Source of the DNA: Bin76 sp963665765
GTDB lineage: Bacteria > Actinomycetota > Acidimicrobiia > Spongiisociales > ZC4RG35
Assembly: GCA_963665765.1 (NCBI GenBank)
Contig: OY762464.1
Coordinates: 2,728,001-2,792,000, forward strand
Direction: 5' to 3'
Length of the DNA: 64,000 nt
Shown piece by piece: positions 8,093 through 17,751 of this stretch; within the stretch, counting starts at the first letter, position 1; each line of letters starts with the position of its first letter. A model generated the notes under the pieces. It saw only the letters and a program-made list of their open reading frames with translations, had not been told where the DNA came from and did not search any database. The translations under genes were made by a program, and so were the position numbers.

Positions 8093-9528
8093 CGAGGCGT
8101 ATCCGGATTGGGGGATGACCAGTCGGTGTGGAAGAACTCGGTGGGAGACCGATCGATTCTCTGGTAGGTGTGAGCGCCGAAATAGTCCCGTTGGGCGGCC
8201 ACCAGGTTGGCGGGAAGCCGGGCGGAGCGGAAGCCGTCGTAGAACGCCAGGGCCGCCGAGTAACCGGGGGCGGGAATGCCGGCCAGGGCCGCCTTGGCCA
8301 CTATCAATCGCCACCCTTCGGAAGCCCCGGCCAAGGCCTGGGAAAAGTGGTTGTGCATCAGCAGGTTGGGGGGCGGCGGATCGGATCGGAAAGCCGCCAT
8401 CACCTGTTCCAAGAGCCGGGCCCGGATGATGCATCCGTTCCTCCATACTTCGGCGATGCGGGCCGGATCAAGCTTCCATCCGAACTCCTGGGAGGCGGCG
8501 GCCAGCACCATGAAGCCCTGGGCGTAGGACACGATTTTGGAGGCATAGAGCGCATCATGGACCCACCCGGCCAGCCGCATCCGGTCTCCGCTCAGGGAAG
8601 GTTTGCCCGGAGGGCCGCCCGGACCGTCCAGCACCCGGGAGGCGGCGGTCCTGTCCGCTTTGAGGGCTGAAACTCCCCGGGCCATAACCGCCTCGGCCAC
8701 CAGGGTCATGGGCTGGCCGAGGTCGAGGGCCACTTTGACGGTGTCCCGACCGGTCCCTTTCTGGGAGGCCAGGTCCAGCACTTTTTCCAACAGCGGCTCA
8801 CCGTCCTCGTCCCGTCTGGCCAGGATCTCGGCGGTGATGTCCACCAGGTAGGAATCGAGAGGCCCACTCCGCCACCGGTGGAACAACCCGCTCATCTCCT
8901 GATAGGTCATGTCGGCGGCTGCCAGCAGGTGATAGGCCTCTGCCAGCAGCTGCATGTCTCCGTATTCGATCCCGTTGTGGACCATCTTCACGAAGTGCCC
9001 CGCCCCTCGGGGACCGAGCAGGTCGCAACACGGGGTTCCATCATCCAGCTTGGCGGAGATAGCGGTGAGCGGATCCCGGAGAAGTTGCCATGCCTCGTGA
9101 GGGCCTCCCACCATTATCGAAGGGCCATGCCGGGCGCCTTCCGCGCCACCCGACACACCCACTCCCAGGTAGTGGACGCCCTGGGCGCTGGTTTCAGACA
9201 GACGTCGCTCGGTGTCGCGGAAAAAAGAGTTGCCAAGATCGGCGATCACGTCTCCGGGGGACAACCGGGGGAGGAGACGGCTTACCAGGGAGTCCACCGG
9301 CGCTCCCGCCTTCACCAACAGCAGGATCTTGCGAGGGGGCGCCAGCATGGCCACCAGGTCCTCCAAAGTGTCGGCGCCCCGCACGGGCAGACCGCGGGCC
9401 GGCTCGGCCAGGAAACGACGGGTGGTGGAGGCGGTGCGGTTGTGGACGGCCACCCGGTAACCGTGGTCCACCAGGTTCAGGACGAGATTCTGTCCCATGA
9501 CCGCCAAACCGATCAGCCCGATGTCCAT
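8089..9528 (-). CDS. gnd: 6-phosphogluconate dehydrogenase (decarboxylating)
   Basis: 479 residues, the long homodimeric form. It converts 6-phosphogluconate to ribulose 5-phosphate, CO2 and NADPH in the pentose phosphate pathway. The start is the ATG at 9528, where MDIGLIGLAVMGQNLVLNL forms the NADP-binding fold. Other landmarks are GVSGGAEGARHGPSIM (substrate loop), the catalytic Lys in GHFVKMVHNGIEYGDMQL, and a C-terminal tail that enters the partner's active site (LPANLVAAQRDYFGAHTYQR). It is the first gene of the gnd-pepN pair and is divergent from proS, with 109 bp between. Confidence 0.96.
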   Translation of the reverse strand: MDIGLIGLAVMGQNLVLNLVDHGYRVAVHNRTASTTRRFLAEPARGLPVRGADTLEDLVAMLAPPRKILLLVKAGAPVDSLVSRLLPRLSPGDVIADLGNSFFRDTERRLSETSAQGVHYLGVGVSGGAEGARHGPSIMVGGPHEAWQLLRDPLTAISAKLDDGTPCCDLLGPRGAGHFVKMVHNGIEYGDMQLLAEAYHLLAAADMTYQEMSGLFHRWRSGPLDSYLVDITAEILARRDEDGEPLLEKVLDLASQKGTGRDTVKVALDLGQPMTLVAEAVMARGVSALKADRTAASRVLDGPGGPPGKPSLSGDRMRLAGWVHDALYASKIVSYAQGFMVLAAASQEFGWKLDPARIAEVWRNGCIIRARLLEQVMAAFRSDPPPPNLLMHNHFSQALAGASEGWRLIVAKAALAGIPAPGYSAALAFYDGFRSARLPANLVAAQRDYFGAHTYQRIDRSPTEFFHTDWSSPNPDTPR

Positions 9529-9637
9529 TCTTTTGATTTCGGTCACTCGCCGAAAGGGTAATAGATCGGACCACCGTCGTGCCCCGGCAGGTGGGAAGAG
9601 GACCCGGGCGCCTTTTCGGCGGGCTATCTTTGCGGAG

Positions 9638-11362
9638 ATGCGCTGGTCCAGTCTTTTCATACCGACCTTGCGGGAGGATCCCGCCGGCGCCGAGGCGGCC
9701 AGCCATCGCCTGCTGCTTCGGGGTGGATTCGTCAGGCAATTGGCCGCCGGCCACTATTCCATCCTGCCGCTCGGCCAACGGGTCAGAGACAAGGTGGATC
9801 GGATTATCCGCCAGGAGATGGACGGGATCGGAGGTCAGCATCTTCACCTGCCCGCCCTCCACCCGGCCGAGGTGTGGAAGAAATCCGGACGGTGGGAGGC
9901 GATGGGGGACGAGATGTTTCGGCTTTCCGATCGCAAAGGGATGGACCATTGCCTGGGGATGACCCATGAAGAGGTGATTGCCCTCTTGGCGGGGGAGGTG
10001 TTCTCCTACCGCGACCTACCCCAGATCTGGTATCAGATCCAAACCAAATTCCGTGATGAGCCGCGCCCCAAGGCGGGGGTGCTGCGGGTCAGGGAGTTCA
10101 CCATGAAGGACGCCTACTCGCTGGATGTGGACCAGGCCGGGCTGGATGTCGCCTTCGATCTTCATCATCAGGCCTACGTGACCATATTCCGGCGATGTGG
10201 TCTCAAAGCCCTGGATGTGGTGGCTTCCTCCGGAGCGATGGGGGGCTCCGAGTCGATCGAGTTCATGGTCCCCAGTCCGGCGGGGGAGGACTGGATCGTC
10301 ACCTGTGACGGTTGTGACTACCGGGCCAACCTGGAACGGGCGGTGTCGGTGATTCCCACCATCGACGACGGACCCTCCCAGGGCGAAACCGAGCTTCTGT
10401 CCACTCCGGGGTTGCGTACCATCCGCGCCCTGGCCGAGGCTCATCCGGTCCGGGCCACTCCCCAAAAGCAGATCAAGACGCTGGTCTATTCGGTCGATTC
10501 CCAGCTCACCCTGGTGCTTGTTCGGGGAGACCACGAGTTGCTGGAGCAGAAACTGGTGGACACTTTGGGCTCTTCCAATCTGCGGCCCGCCACTCAGCCT
10601 GAGATCAGGGCGGCTCTGGGCGCCGATCCGGGCAGTTTGGGAGCGGTGGGGGTGACCGGCCTTCCGATCATCGCCGACCGCAATCTGGCGGGCCGGACCA
10701 ACCTGGTGACCGGCGCCAACCGGGACGACTGGCACTTCGTGTCGGTGGATATGGAGCGGGACATAGCTGTCGGGCAATGGGCCGACCTGCGGGGGATTGC
10801 CGCCGGGGAGCAGTGTCCCGGGTGTCGAGGCGTTCTGGACGTGTGGCGAGGGATCGAGGTGGGTCACATATTCAAGCTGGGGACCCGGTACTCAGCCGCC
10901 CTGGGCGCCATGGTCCAGGATGAGCGCGGTGATTTCAACCCGATCGTGATGGGTTCATACGGGATCGGGGTGGAGCGGACCATGGCGGCGGTAGTGGAGT
11001 TTTCCCATGACCGACGGGGAATAATTTGGCCGGCGTCGGTGGCGCCCTACCAAGTGGTGATCACTGTTCTGCGGGCCGATGATCCCAAGACCCGGGCCGC
11101 CGGGGAACGACTCTACGCCCAGCTTTCCGAGGAGGGTTGGGAGGCGTTGCTGGATGATCGCCCGTTGCGTCCGGGCGTCAAATTCGCTGACGCGGAGTTG
11201 ATCGGCATCCCGTATCGGATCACGGTGGGCCCCAAAAAGCTCGCCTCCGGCCAGGTGGAACTCACCGTCCGTCGCGACTTGTCCACCTGTGACGTCTCCT
11301 TGGAGCAGGCCGCCGATCGGGTCATCGGGATGGTCGGCGCTGATCTGGAGCGGCTGGGATAA
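9638..11362 (+). CDS. proS: Prolyl-tRNA synthetase
   Basis: 574 residues from the ATG at 9638, full length for the bacterial form with an insertion (editing) domain. It charges tRNA-Pro in the cytoplasm. Class II motif 1 is near LPLGQRVRDKVDRIIRQEMD, and motif 2 is FRDEPRPKAGVLRVREFTMK. The editing (YbaK-like) domain spans roughly residues 235-390, and motif 3 is GSYGIGVERTMAAVVE. The C-terminal anticodon-binding domain begins near PYQVVITVLRADD. A GGAG sits too close to this ATG to be an ideal ribosome site, but homology supports this start. Confidence 0.96.
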   Translation: MRWSSLFIPTLREDPAGAEAASHRLLLRGGFVRQLAAGHYSILPLGQRVRDKVDRIIRQEMDGIGGQHLHLPALHPAEVWKKSGRWEAMGDEMFRLSDRKGMDHCLGMTHEEVIALLAGEVFSYRDLPQIWYQIQTKFRDEPRPKAGVLRVREFTMKDAYSLDVDQAGLDVAFDLHHQAYVTIFRRCGLKALDVVASSGAMGGSESIEFMVPSPAGEDWIVTCDGCDYRANLERAVSVIPTIDDGPSQGETELLSTPGLRTIRALAEAHPVRATPQKQIKTLVYSVDSQLTLVLVRGDHELLEQKLVDTLGSSNLRPATQPEIRAALGADPGSLGAVGVTGLPIIADRNLAGRTNLVTGANRDDWHFVSVDMERDIAVGQWADLRGIAAGEQCPGCRGVLDVWRGIEVGHIFKLGTRYSAALGAMVQDERGDFNPIVMGSYGIGVERTMAAVVEFSHDRRGIIWPASVAPYQVVITVLRADDPKTRAAGERLYAQLSEEGWEALLDDRPLRPGVKFADAELIGIPYRITVGPKKLASGQVELTVRRDLSTCDVSLEQAADRVIGMVGADLERLG

Positions 11363-11371
11363 CCGAGGGAT

Positions 11372-12157
11372 TCATCTGAACCGCCCCGCCCCGGCGTAGA
11401 CCACCATCTCCTCATCTCGGACGAACCCGGCCAAAGTGACCCCCACCTCCTCGGCCAGATCGGCCGCCAAAGAGGAGGCGGCGGAGATTCCGGCCACCAC
11501 CGGTACCCCGGCCACCGCGGCTTTTTGCACGATCTCGAAAGATATTCTGCCCGAGACCATCAGAATCAGCTCGCCCGGGGGCCATCTCTTGCGGGCGACG
11601 GCGCCCACCGCCTTGTCCACCGCGTTGTGCCGTCCCACGTCCTCGGCGGCCGCCAGCAACCCCCCTCGGGCATCGAACAAGCCCGCCGCGTGAGATCCTC
11701 CGGTGGCGTTGAAAGAAGCCTGAGCCTGCCGGAGACGGTCGGGGAGTGAGGTGATCGTCTTCCTGGTGAGTTCCGGCCCCGCCGGGAGGAGACGGCAAGC
11801 GATCAGCACCGCGTCGATGGAGGCCTTTCCGCATACCCCGCAGGATGAGGAGGTGTAGGTGTTGCGACGGAATTGCTCGGGGTCGATCTTCACCCCTTCC
11901 GCCAACACCAACTCGTAGCGGTCGCCCGAGCCGATGGGCCGAACCGCGGCCACCTGCTCGGGACCGTCGACTATCCCTTCGGTGATGGCGAACCCCAGAG
12001 TCAGATCCTTCTCCTGGCCGGGGGTGCGCATGAGCACCGCAATCGGCACGCCCAGCAGCCTGATTTCCATCGGAGACTCTTCCACCAAACAGTCTTCCAC
12101 CCGATGACTGAGCAGAGGACCCACCTTGAGCACCTGGCGTTTGCTGTGAAGAGGCAT
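11372..12157 (-). CDS. fdhD: FdhD, sulfur carrier for formate dehydrogenase
   Basis: 261 residues. FdhD passes sulfur from a cysteine desulfurase to the molybdenum cofactor of formate dehydrogenase. The swivelling catalytic loop SSSCGVCGKASIDAV carries the CxxC pair (Cys at about 107 and 110). GGSHAAGLF, EDVGRHNAVDKAVG and SGRISFEIVQKA are the family's conserved blocks. No formate dehydrogenase genes are in the window, so its client must lie elsewhere. It is convergent with proS (9 bp apart) and divergent from serC (70 bp between starts). Confidence 0.94.
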   Translation of the reverse strand: MPLHSKRQVLKVGPLLSHRVEDCLVEESPMEIRLLGVPIAVLMRTPGQEKDLTLGFAITEGIVDGPEQVAAVRPIGSGDRYELVLAEGVKIDPEQFRRNTYTSSSCGVCGKASIDAVLIACRLLPAGPELTRKTITSLPDRLRQAQASFNATGGSHAAGLFDARGGLLAAAEDVGRHNAVDKAVGAVARKRWPPGELILMVSGRISFEIVQKAAVAGVPVVAGISAASSLAADLAEEVGVTLAGFVRDEEMVVYAGAGRFR

Positions 12158-12227
12158 GTGGCGTCAACATTAGGCGAATCGAAAAAGGGCTTTTGGATTT
12201 GCTCTCGACCTGCGACAATTAGAGATT

Positions 12228-13310
12228 ATGCGAGTAGATAATTTCGGCGCCGGTCCCTGCACGCTTCCCCTTCCTCTCTTGGAGGAAGCTCAAGCGGAAT
12301 TTCTGGATTACGCGGGGAGCGGGATGTCGGTGATAGAACTGAGCCACCGTTCCCCCCAGTACACAGAGATTCACCAGGAGGCGCTGTCGGTGGCCCGGGA
12401 GGTAGCCGGTGCGCCTGACGACTTCGAGGTGCTGGTGATAGCCGGTGGCGCCACCATGCAATTTGCCATGATCCCCCTCAACCTTCTGGCCGGGCCGGTG
12501 CGGCGGGGCGCCTATGTGGTGGCCGGCTCGTGGGGAAGATTGGCTTTGGGGGATGCCCGACGATTGGGGGAGGCCTACTGCGCCTGGGACGGTGAGGATC
12601 ATGGGTATCGAAGAATGCCCGAATCCGGGGAGATCGAATGGGCGCCGGGGACCCGGTATCTCCATGTCACTTCCAATGAGACCATCGGCGGCATCAGAAT
12701 GGTGGAGACGCCTGCCTTCCAAGCTCCGCTGGTTTGGGACATGTCCTCGGATTTTCTGGCCCGGCCCATCGACTGGGACCGATCCGATCTGGTTTACGGG
12801 GGGGTGCAGAAGAACCTGGCGCCGGCGGGCATGGCGCTGGTGTTTGTTCGCCGTTCGGCCCTGGAGGATGTTCCATCCCATCTTCCCCGTTTCCTCGACT
12901 ATCGCTGGTACGCCGAGAAGGACTCGGTGGGCAATACGCCGCCGGTCTTTCCGATCTACATGATGGGCAAGATGCTCAAATTGATCAGGGATCTGGGCGG
13001 GGTGGCCGGATTGGAGCGGCGGACGGCTGAAAAAGCCGGGCTGATCTATGAGGTGATCGAGGCAAGCGACGGGTACTACGCCAACCCCGTGGATCGCCGT
13101 CACCGGTCTCACACCAACGTTGTCTTCCGACTTCCCACTCCCCAAGCCGAAGCGCATTTCTTGGAGAGCGCCGCGGCGGCGGGTCTGGTGGGCTTGAAAG
13201 GTCACAAATCGGTGGGGGGCTGTCGAGCCAGTCTGTACGCAGGTTTGGAACTGTCAAGCGCAGCCCGGCTGGCTTCGTTCATGGACGAATTTCGGGCGGG
13301 AAACTCCTAA
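12228..13310 (+). CDS. serC: Phosphoserine aminotransferase
   Basis: 360 residues. This PLP enzyme transfers an amino group from glutamate to 3-phosphohydroxypyruvate, in serine biosynthesis, and can also serve pyridoxine synthesis. The N-terminus NFGAGPCTLPLPLLEEAQ, SVIELSHRSPQYTEIH, AGGATMQFAMIP and the PLP-lysine region YGGVQKNLAPAGMALVFVR are typical. The C-terminal KGHKSVGGCRASLYAGL closes the fold. Complete length. It is alone on its strand, with about 80 bp before rimP. Confidence 0.95.
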   Translation: MRVDNFGAGPCTLPLPLLEEAQAEFLDYAGSGMSVIELSHRSPQYTEIHQEALSVAREVAGAPDDFEVLVIAGGATMQFAMIPLNLLAGPVRRGAYVVAGSWGRLALGDARRLGEAYCAWDGEDHGYRRMPESGEIEWAPGTRYLHVTSNETIGGIRMVETPAFQAPLVWDMSSDFLARPIDWDRSDLVYGGVQKNLAPAGMALVFVRRSALEDVPSHLPRFLDYRWYAEKDSVGNTPPVFPIYMMGKMLKLIRDLGGVAGLERRTAEKAGLIYEVIEASDGYYANPVDRRHRSHTNVVFRLPTPQAEAHFLESAAAAGLVGLKGHKSVGGCRASLYAGLELSSAARLASFMDEFRAGNS

Positions 13311-13391
13311 ACGGCCGGGAGCCTTTCTCTGGGAAGGGCCGGGTTGGGGAGACGGCTAGACTAAGGCGCCACAAGGAGAAGGCACGCCCGT

Positions 13392-13907
13392 ATGAGCAAA
13401 ACAGATACTTCGCCCAAGCGCACCACGCCGAGCAGGTTGCAGAATTTAATAGGTCCATACCTGGAAGCCGAGCGCTTGGAGTTGGATGATCTTGAATGGC
13501 GCGGACAGGGCGGAGTTTCGGTGTTGCGGGTGGTGGTGGATCAAGACGGAGGGGTGGCTCTCGACCGGTTGGCGGAGACTTCCCGCCGGCTTTCCAGATT
13601 GCTGGATGCCGACGCCGACTTGCCGGGTCCATACCGTCTGGAAGTGACTTCCCCGGGGTTGGAGCGCCCTCTCCGAACCCGCCGGCACTTTCAAAAGTCG
13701 GTGGGCAGGGAGGTGGCGATCAAGGTTCGCACCGCCGACGGCGCCCAGAGCCTCCGAGGCCGGCTGAGCTCGGCCTCCGAGCAGGGATGTGAAGTGTCGG
13801 TGGAGGGTGAGCTTCGCGGGATCTCCTATGACATGATCTCTTCGGCCCGGACCCTGTTCCGATGGCAGGCGGCGCCCAAACCCGGCAAAAGCAGAGTCAA
13901 GTCATGA
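13392..13907 (+). CDS. rimP: Ribosome maturation factor RimP
   Basis: 171 residues, needed for 30S assembly. The family's strongest motif, YRLEVTSPGLERPLRTRRHF, lies in the middle, with RVVVDQDGGVALDRLAETSR before it. The C-terminal Sm-like barrel (VKVRTADG..., ISYDMISSARTLF) is present. It starts the rimP-nusA-infB block, and its stop overlaps the nusA ATG by 4 bp (ATGA at 13904-13907). Confidence 0.93.
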   Translation: MSKTDTSPKRTTPSRLQNLIGPYLEAERLELDDLEWRGQGGVSVLRVVVDQDGGVALDRLAETSRRLSRLLDADADLPGPYRLEVTSPGLERPLRTRRHFQKSVGREVAIKVRTADGAQSLRGRLSSASEQGCEVSVEGELRGISYDMISSARTLFRWQAAPKPGKSRVKS

Positions 13908-14995
13908 AGATCGACTATCAGGTTATGGAGGCGCTGGAACTGTTGGAGCGAGAGCGGGGCGTTCCGGTGGAGACCATTCTGGATGCTTTGGCCAACGCCT
14001 TGGTTTCCGCCTACAAGCGGACCGCGGGCAACGCCGAGGAGGCGCGGGTCACCATCGATCCCGAATCAGGGGACATACGGGTTTTCGGCCAGCTACTCGA
14101 TGAAGAGGGCGCGGTGATCAGGGAATGGGAGGAAAAGTCCCAGGAGTTCGGCCGCATCGCTGCCCAGACCGCCAAGCAGGTCATAGCTCAAAGGCTGCGG
14201 ATCGCCAAGCGTGAGCAGGTCTACGCCGCCTATGCCGGGCGGGAAGGCGATCTGGTCACCGGGATCGTTCAGCAGGTCGATGGGCGGTACATCATTTTCG
14301 ACTTGGGCAATGCCGAGGCGCTGATGCCGGCTTCCGAGCGGATTCCCCACCAGATGCTGGATCGAGGCAATCGAGCCAAGGCTCTCATCCTGGAGGTCAA
14401 GAACGAGCCGAAGGGACCGCAGATCATCCTCAGCCGCTCTCACCCGGATCTGGTGCGGCGACTGCTGGAATTGGAAGTCCCCGAACTGGTGGAAGGGGTG
14501 GTGGAAATCGTGGCGATCGCTCGTGAGCCCGGACACCGCACCAAAATCGCCGTGGTTTCCCATGATCCCAACGTCGATCCGCGCGGGGCCTGCGTGGGCG
14601 CCAGAGGTTCCCGAGTCCAACAGGTGGTCAAGGAGTTGCGCAACGAGAAAGTGGATGTTGTCCAGTACCAGGAGGACGTCGCCGGGTTCATCGCCGACGC
14701 CTTGGGACCGGCCCGGATTCGTGAAGTTAGGATCAACGAGGAGGAAAAGAGCGCCGAGGTGATCGTCTCCGAACACCAGCTGTCCCTGGCGATCGGCAAG
14801 GAAGGTCAGAACGCCCGGCTGGCGGCCCGCCTCACCGGTTACCGGATCGACATTCGCTCCGATGATCCGCCATCTTCCCCGGGGGCGCATCCGGGTGCTC
14901 GTCGTCCCGGTTCCCGACCGCCGATGGGGGCGCGGCCCAGGCCTCCCGCCCGACCCACACCCCAGAGTCCCGGTACTCAAGCCGCCGCCTCCTAA
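13904..14995 (+). CDS. nusA: Transcription factor NusA
   Basis: 363 residues from the ATG that overlaps the rimP stop. NusA binds RNA polymerase and nascent RNA to modulate pausing, termination and antitermination. In order: the N-terminal domain (LELLERERGVPVETILDALA), an S1 domain (GIVQQVDGRYIIFDLGN), KH1 (GACVGARGSRVQQVVKEL) and KH2 (LAIGKEGQNARLAARLTGYR). The tail is Pro/Arg/Gly-rich and lacks the acidic repeats of proteobacterial NusA, as expected outside that group. Confidence 0.95.
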   Translation: MKIDYQVMEALELLERERGVPVETILDALANALVSAYKRTAGNAEEARVTIDPESGDIRVFGQLLDEEGAVIREWEEKSQEFGRIAAQTAKQVIAQRLRIAKREQVYAAYAGREGDLVTGIVQQVDGRYIIFDLGNAEALMPASERIPHQMLDRGNRAKALILEVKNEPKGPQIILSRSHPDLVRRLLELEVPELVEGVVEIVAIAREPGHRTKIAVVSHDPNVDPRGACVGARGSRVQQVVKELRNEKVDVVQYQEDVAGFIADALGPARIREVRINEEEKSAEVIVSEHQLSLAIGKEGQNARLAARLTGYRIDIRSDDPPSSPGAHPGARRPGSRPPMGARPRPPARPTPQSPGTQAAAS

Positions 14996-15019
14996 GCGTC
15001 GGGTCTGCTCGGGTGCGCG

Positions 15020-17077
15020 ATGAATAGGGTCAGGATTTACCAGATCGCCCGTGATCTGGGTCTCACTACCCAGGAGGTTCTCCAGCAGGCGTTGGCCATC
15101 GGCTTGCCGGTGAAGGCGGCATCTTCCACCATCTCCAAGGAGGAAGCCGAACTGGTGCGCTTTGCCTTGGTGGGTGAGGAGGAAAGCGAACAGCCTGAAC
15201 CGGCGCCGGTTCAGAAAGCGCCGCCGCCGCCACCCCCGCCGCCCGAACCTGAGCCCGAGAGGGAACCGGAGGTGGCGCCCGAACCTGAGCCCCCGGCCCG
15301 GACGGAGCCGGAAGACCAGGTGGTGGAGGTACTCGAATCCAGCCTGGTTGTCGAATACGCGACAGCAATCGGTGTCCCGGTCAACGAGTTGGTCGGCACA
15401 TTGATCGGTATGGGCCATATGGCGGGGGCCACCCAGCGCATGCCCCGGGATGTGATGGAGGAGGTCGGCCTCAGCTTCGGGGTGACCGTGGAGGTGATCG
15501 AACTCAAGCCGGAGCGGAGCCCGGTGGTCCGACTGAGGGATATTCCCGAGGATGATCCCTCGGAATTGAAGGAGCGACCTCCCATCATCACCGTGATGGG
15601 CCATGTCGATCACGGAAAGACCACCCTCTTGGATGCTCTGCGACGCACCGATGTGGCCTCGGGGGAGGCCGGGGGGATCACTCAGGGTATCGGCGCCTAC
15701 CAGGCTACGGTGGAAGGAAACCGGATCACTTTCATAGATACTCCGGGCCATGAGGCCTTCACCACCCTCCGGGCCCGGGGGGCGGAGCTAACCGACATCG
15801 TGGTGCTGGTGGTGGCGGCCGACGACGGCGTGATGCCGCAGACCGTGGAGGCGATCAGCCATGCCCGGGCGGCGGGGGTGGACGTGCTGGTGGCCATCAA
15901 CAAGATCGACCGGCCGGGCGCCGATCCCATGGTGGTCCGGGCCAAGCTCACCGAACAGAACGTCATCACCGAGGAGTTGGGAGGCGATGTTCCCAGCGTG
16001 GAAATCTCGGCCACCCGAGGGGACGGGTTGGAGGAGCTTTTGGAGACCATCGACCTGATGGCCCAGATCAAAGAGCTGAAGGCCTCTCCCAAGCCTTCGG
16101 CTTCGGGGGTGGTGGTGGATGCGAGATTGGACGGTGGCATGGGACCGGTGGCCACCATCATCGTGCAGCGCGGCACTTTGCGCAGGGGGAACGCCCTGGT
16201 GGCCGGGGCGGTTTCGGGAAGGGTGCGAGCCATGTTCGACCATGCCGGCCGAAGGGTGAATGCGGCCGGTCCTTCCACGCCGGTGCTGGTGATGGGCTGG
16301 AGTGAGGTTCCGGGGGCGGGAGAAGGATTCGAAGCGGTCCGCAACGAGCGACTCGCTCGTCAGATGGCCTCGGTGCAGGCCGGTCTGGACCGAGAGGACC
16401 GGCTCAGGGCCCAGATGCCGTCCGCCAGGGATCGTTTCGTGCACCACCTTGAGCAGTTGCAGAGCGGGGAAAGTGAATTGCGACTGGTGGTCAAAGGCGA
16501 CCTGCACGGATCGGTGGAGACCCTCCGAGAGGCGATCGGCAGGATAACACGGGAGAAGGGACGCATCTCCATTGTCCACTCGGCGGTGGGTGGGATCAAC
16601 CTCAACGACGTGAATCTGAGTGATGTCACCGGTTCGGTGATCGTGGGATTCAATGTAAGACCGGAAGGCAAGGCTTCCCGGGAGGCACGGCGCCTGGGGG
16701 TCGAGATCCGCACGTACTCGGTCATTTACGAACTCTTGGACGAAGTCGAGCAGATGCTGGTGGGCAAGCTCGCGCCCGAACGCCAGGAAGAGATCCTGGG
16801 GACAGCCGAAGTCCGAGCCATATTCCGGGTGCCCAGAGCCATGGCGGCGGGCTGCCTGGTAACCGAGGGAAAGATCCTGCAGGGCGCCAAGGTCCGCCTT
16901 TACCGCAACGAAGTGGTCGTCTATACCGGCTCGGTCGCCTCTCTGCGGCGATTCAAGCAGGATGTGGAGGAAGTCCCCTTTGGTCTCGAGTGCGGAATTG
17001 TGCTGGAGCGCTTCAGCGATGTGAAGGAAGGGGATCTGATAGAGACATACACGGTCAGGGAGATCGTGCCCACCTGA
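15020..17077 (+). CDS. infB: Translation initiation factor IF-2
   Basis: 685 residues. This GTPase brings fMet-tRNA to the 30S subunit. The N-terminal IF2-N helix (RIYQIARDLGLTTQEVLQQA) is followed by a Pro/Glu-rich linker (residues about 55-100). A second IF2-N-like helix follows, then the G domain with GHVDHGKTTLLDALR at about 194, DTPGHEAF and NKIDRPGADP. Domains II-IV end in the fMet-tRNA-binding barrel (CGIVLERFSDVKEGDLIETY). The linker is short for an actinobacterium, where IF-2 often exceeds 900 residues. The ylxR gene usual between nusA and infB is absent; only 24 bp lie there. Confidence 0.96.
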   Translation: MNRVRIYQIARDLGLTTQEVLQQALAIGLPVKAASSTISKEEAELVRFALVGEEESEQPEPAPVQKAPPPPPPPPEPEPEREPEVAPEPEPPARTEPEDQVVEVLESSLVVEYATAIGVPVNELVGTLIGMGHMAGATQRMPRDVMEEVGLSFGVTVEVIELKPERSPVVRLRDIPEDDPSELKERPPIITVMGHVDHGKTTLLDALRRTDVASGEAGGITQGIGAYQATVEGNRITFIDTPGHEAFTTLRARGAELTDIVVLVVAADDGVMPQTVEAISHARAAGVDVLVAINKIDRPGADPMVVRAKLTEQNVITEELGGDVPSVEISATRGDGLEELLETIDLMAQIKELKASPKPSASGVVVDARLDGGMGPVATIIVQRGTLRRGNALVAGAVSGRVRAMFDHAGRRVNAAGPSTPVLVMGWSEVPGAGEGFEAVRNERLARQMASVQAGLDREDRLRAQMPSARDRFVHHLEQLQSGESELRLVVKGDLHGSVETLREAIGRITREKGRISIVHSAVGGINLNDVNLSDVTGSVIVGFNVRPEGKASREARRLGVEIRTYSVIYELLDEVEQMLVGKLAPERQEEILGTAEVRAIFRVPRAMAAGCLVTEGKILQGAKVRLYRNEVVVYTGSVASLRRFKQDVEEVPFGLECGIVLERFSDVKEGDLIETYTVREIVPT

Positions 17078-17382
17078 TGAAGGCGGCGGCTATGCGCTTT
17101 GAGTTATCGCTGCCTGCCACCCGATCATTGAAGGAAAAGCGGGGAGCGCTCCGGCCGGTGGTGGAAGGACTGCGCAGGATGGCTTCCTATTCGGTGGCGG
17201 AAGTGGACCATCATGATCGGTGGCGCCGGGCAGGACTGGGAGTGGCGGTGGTGGCCACTACCCAGCGGGAGTTGGAAAGGATGATGCAGAAGGTGGAACG
17301 GTTTCTCGACACCCGACCGGAGGTGGATGTGATCCAGGTTCTGATCTCCTATCTCGATCCCCCAGAGCCCGGGGAACGATGA
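17077..17382 (+). CDS. DUF503 family protein (YlxP-like)
   Basis: 101 residues from the ATG at 17077, which shares one base with the infB stop (TGATG). DUF503/YlxP proteins are small conserved proteins encoded between infB and rbfA in many Gram-positive bacteria. Their exact role is unsettled, although a link to ribosome assembly is likely from context. The stretch LPATRSLKEKRGALRPVVEG and the later VAEVDHHDRWRRAGLGVAVV match the family pattern. Confidence 0.85.
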   Translation: MKAAAMRFELSLPATRSLKEKRGALRPVVEGLRRMASYSVAEVDHHDRWRRAGLGVAVVATTQRELERMMQKVERFLDTRPEVDVIQVLISYLDPPEPGER

Positions 17383-17385
17383 GCA

Positions 17386-17751
17386 ATGCGAAGCGGCCGG
17401 TTTCCCCGCATGAGGCGGGTCAACTCGATCATCTGGGAGGTGTTGGCCGATGAGGTGCGCCTTCTTTCGGATCCCCGGTTGGTCTCGGTGACGATCACCG
17501 GGGTCGACACTTCTCCGGACTTGCGCAGAGCGGTGGTGTTCTATTCGTGCGGGGACCTGAGCCGACTGGAAGAGGTGGGGGAGGGATTGACCTCGGCGGC
17601 GGGACGTCTGCAGGGCGTAATGGCGTCCCAGGTGCGACTCAAATACACTCCCCGGCTCGACTTTCGGCCCGATCAGGGAGTGGTCGGGGGAGAGAAGATC
17701 GAACGCCTGCTCCGAGAAGCCGGGAGACTCGACGCGGGGAGTGAGCAGTGA
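17386..17751 (+). CDS. rbfA: Ribosome-binding factor A
   Basis: 121 residues. RbfA binds the 30S subunit at helix 1 and aids 16S rRNA maturation. The KH-like core shows RRVNSIIWEVLADEVRLLSDPRL, VSVTITGVDTSPDLRRAVVFY and LKYTPRLDFRPD. It starts 3 bp after the DUF503 stop, and its stop overlaps the GTG of the next gene (GTGA), so translation is coupled through the block. Confidence 0.92.
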   Translation: MRSGRFPRMRRVNSIIWEVLADEVRLLSDPRLVSVTITGVDTSPDLRRAVVFYSCGDLSRLEEVGEGLTSAAGRLQGVMASQVRLKYTPRLDFRPDQGVVGGEKIERLLREAGRLDAGSEQ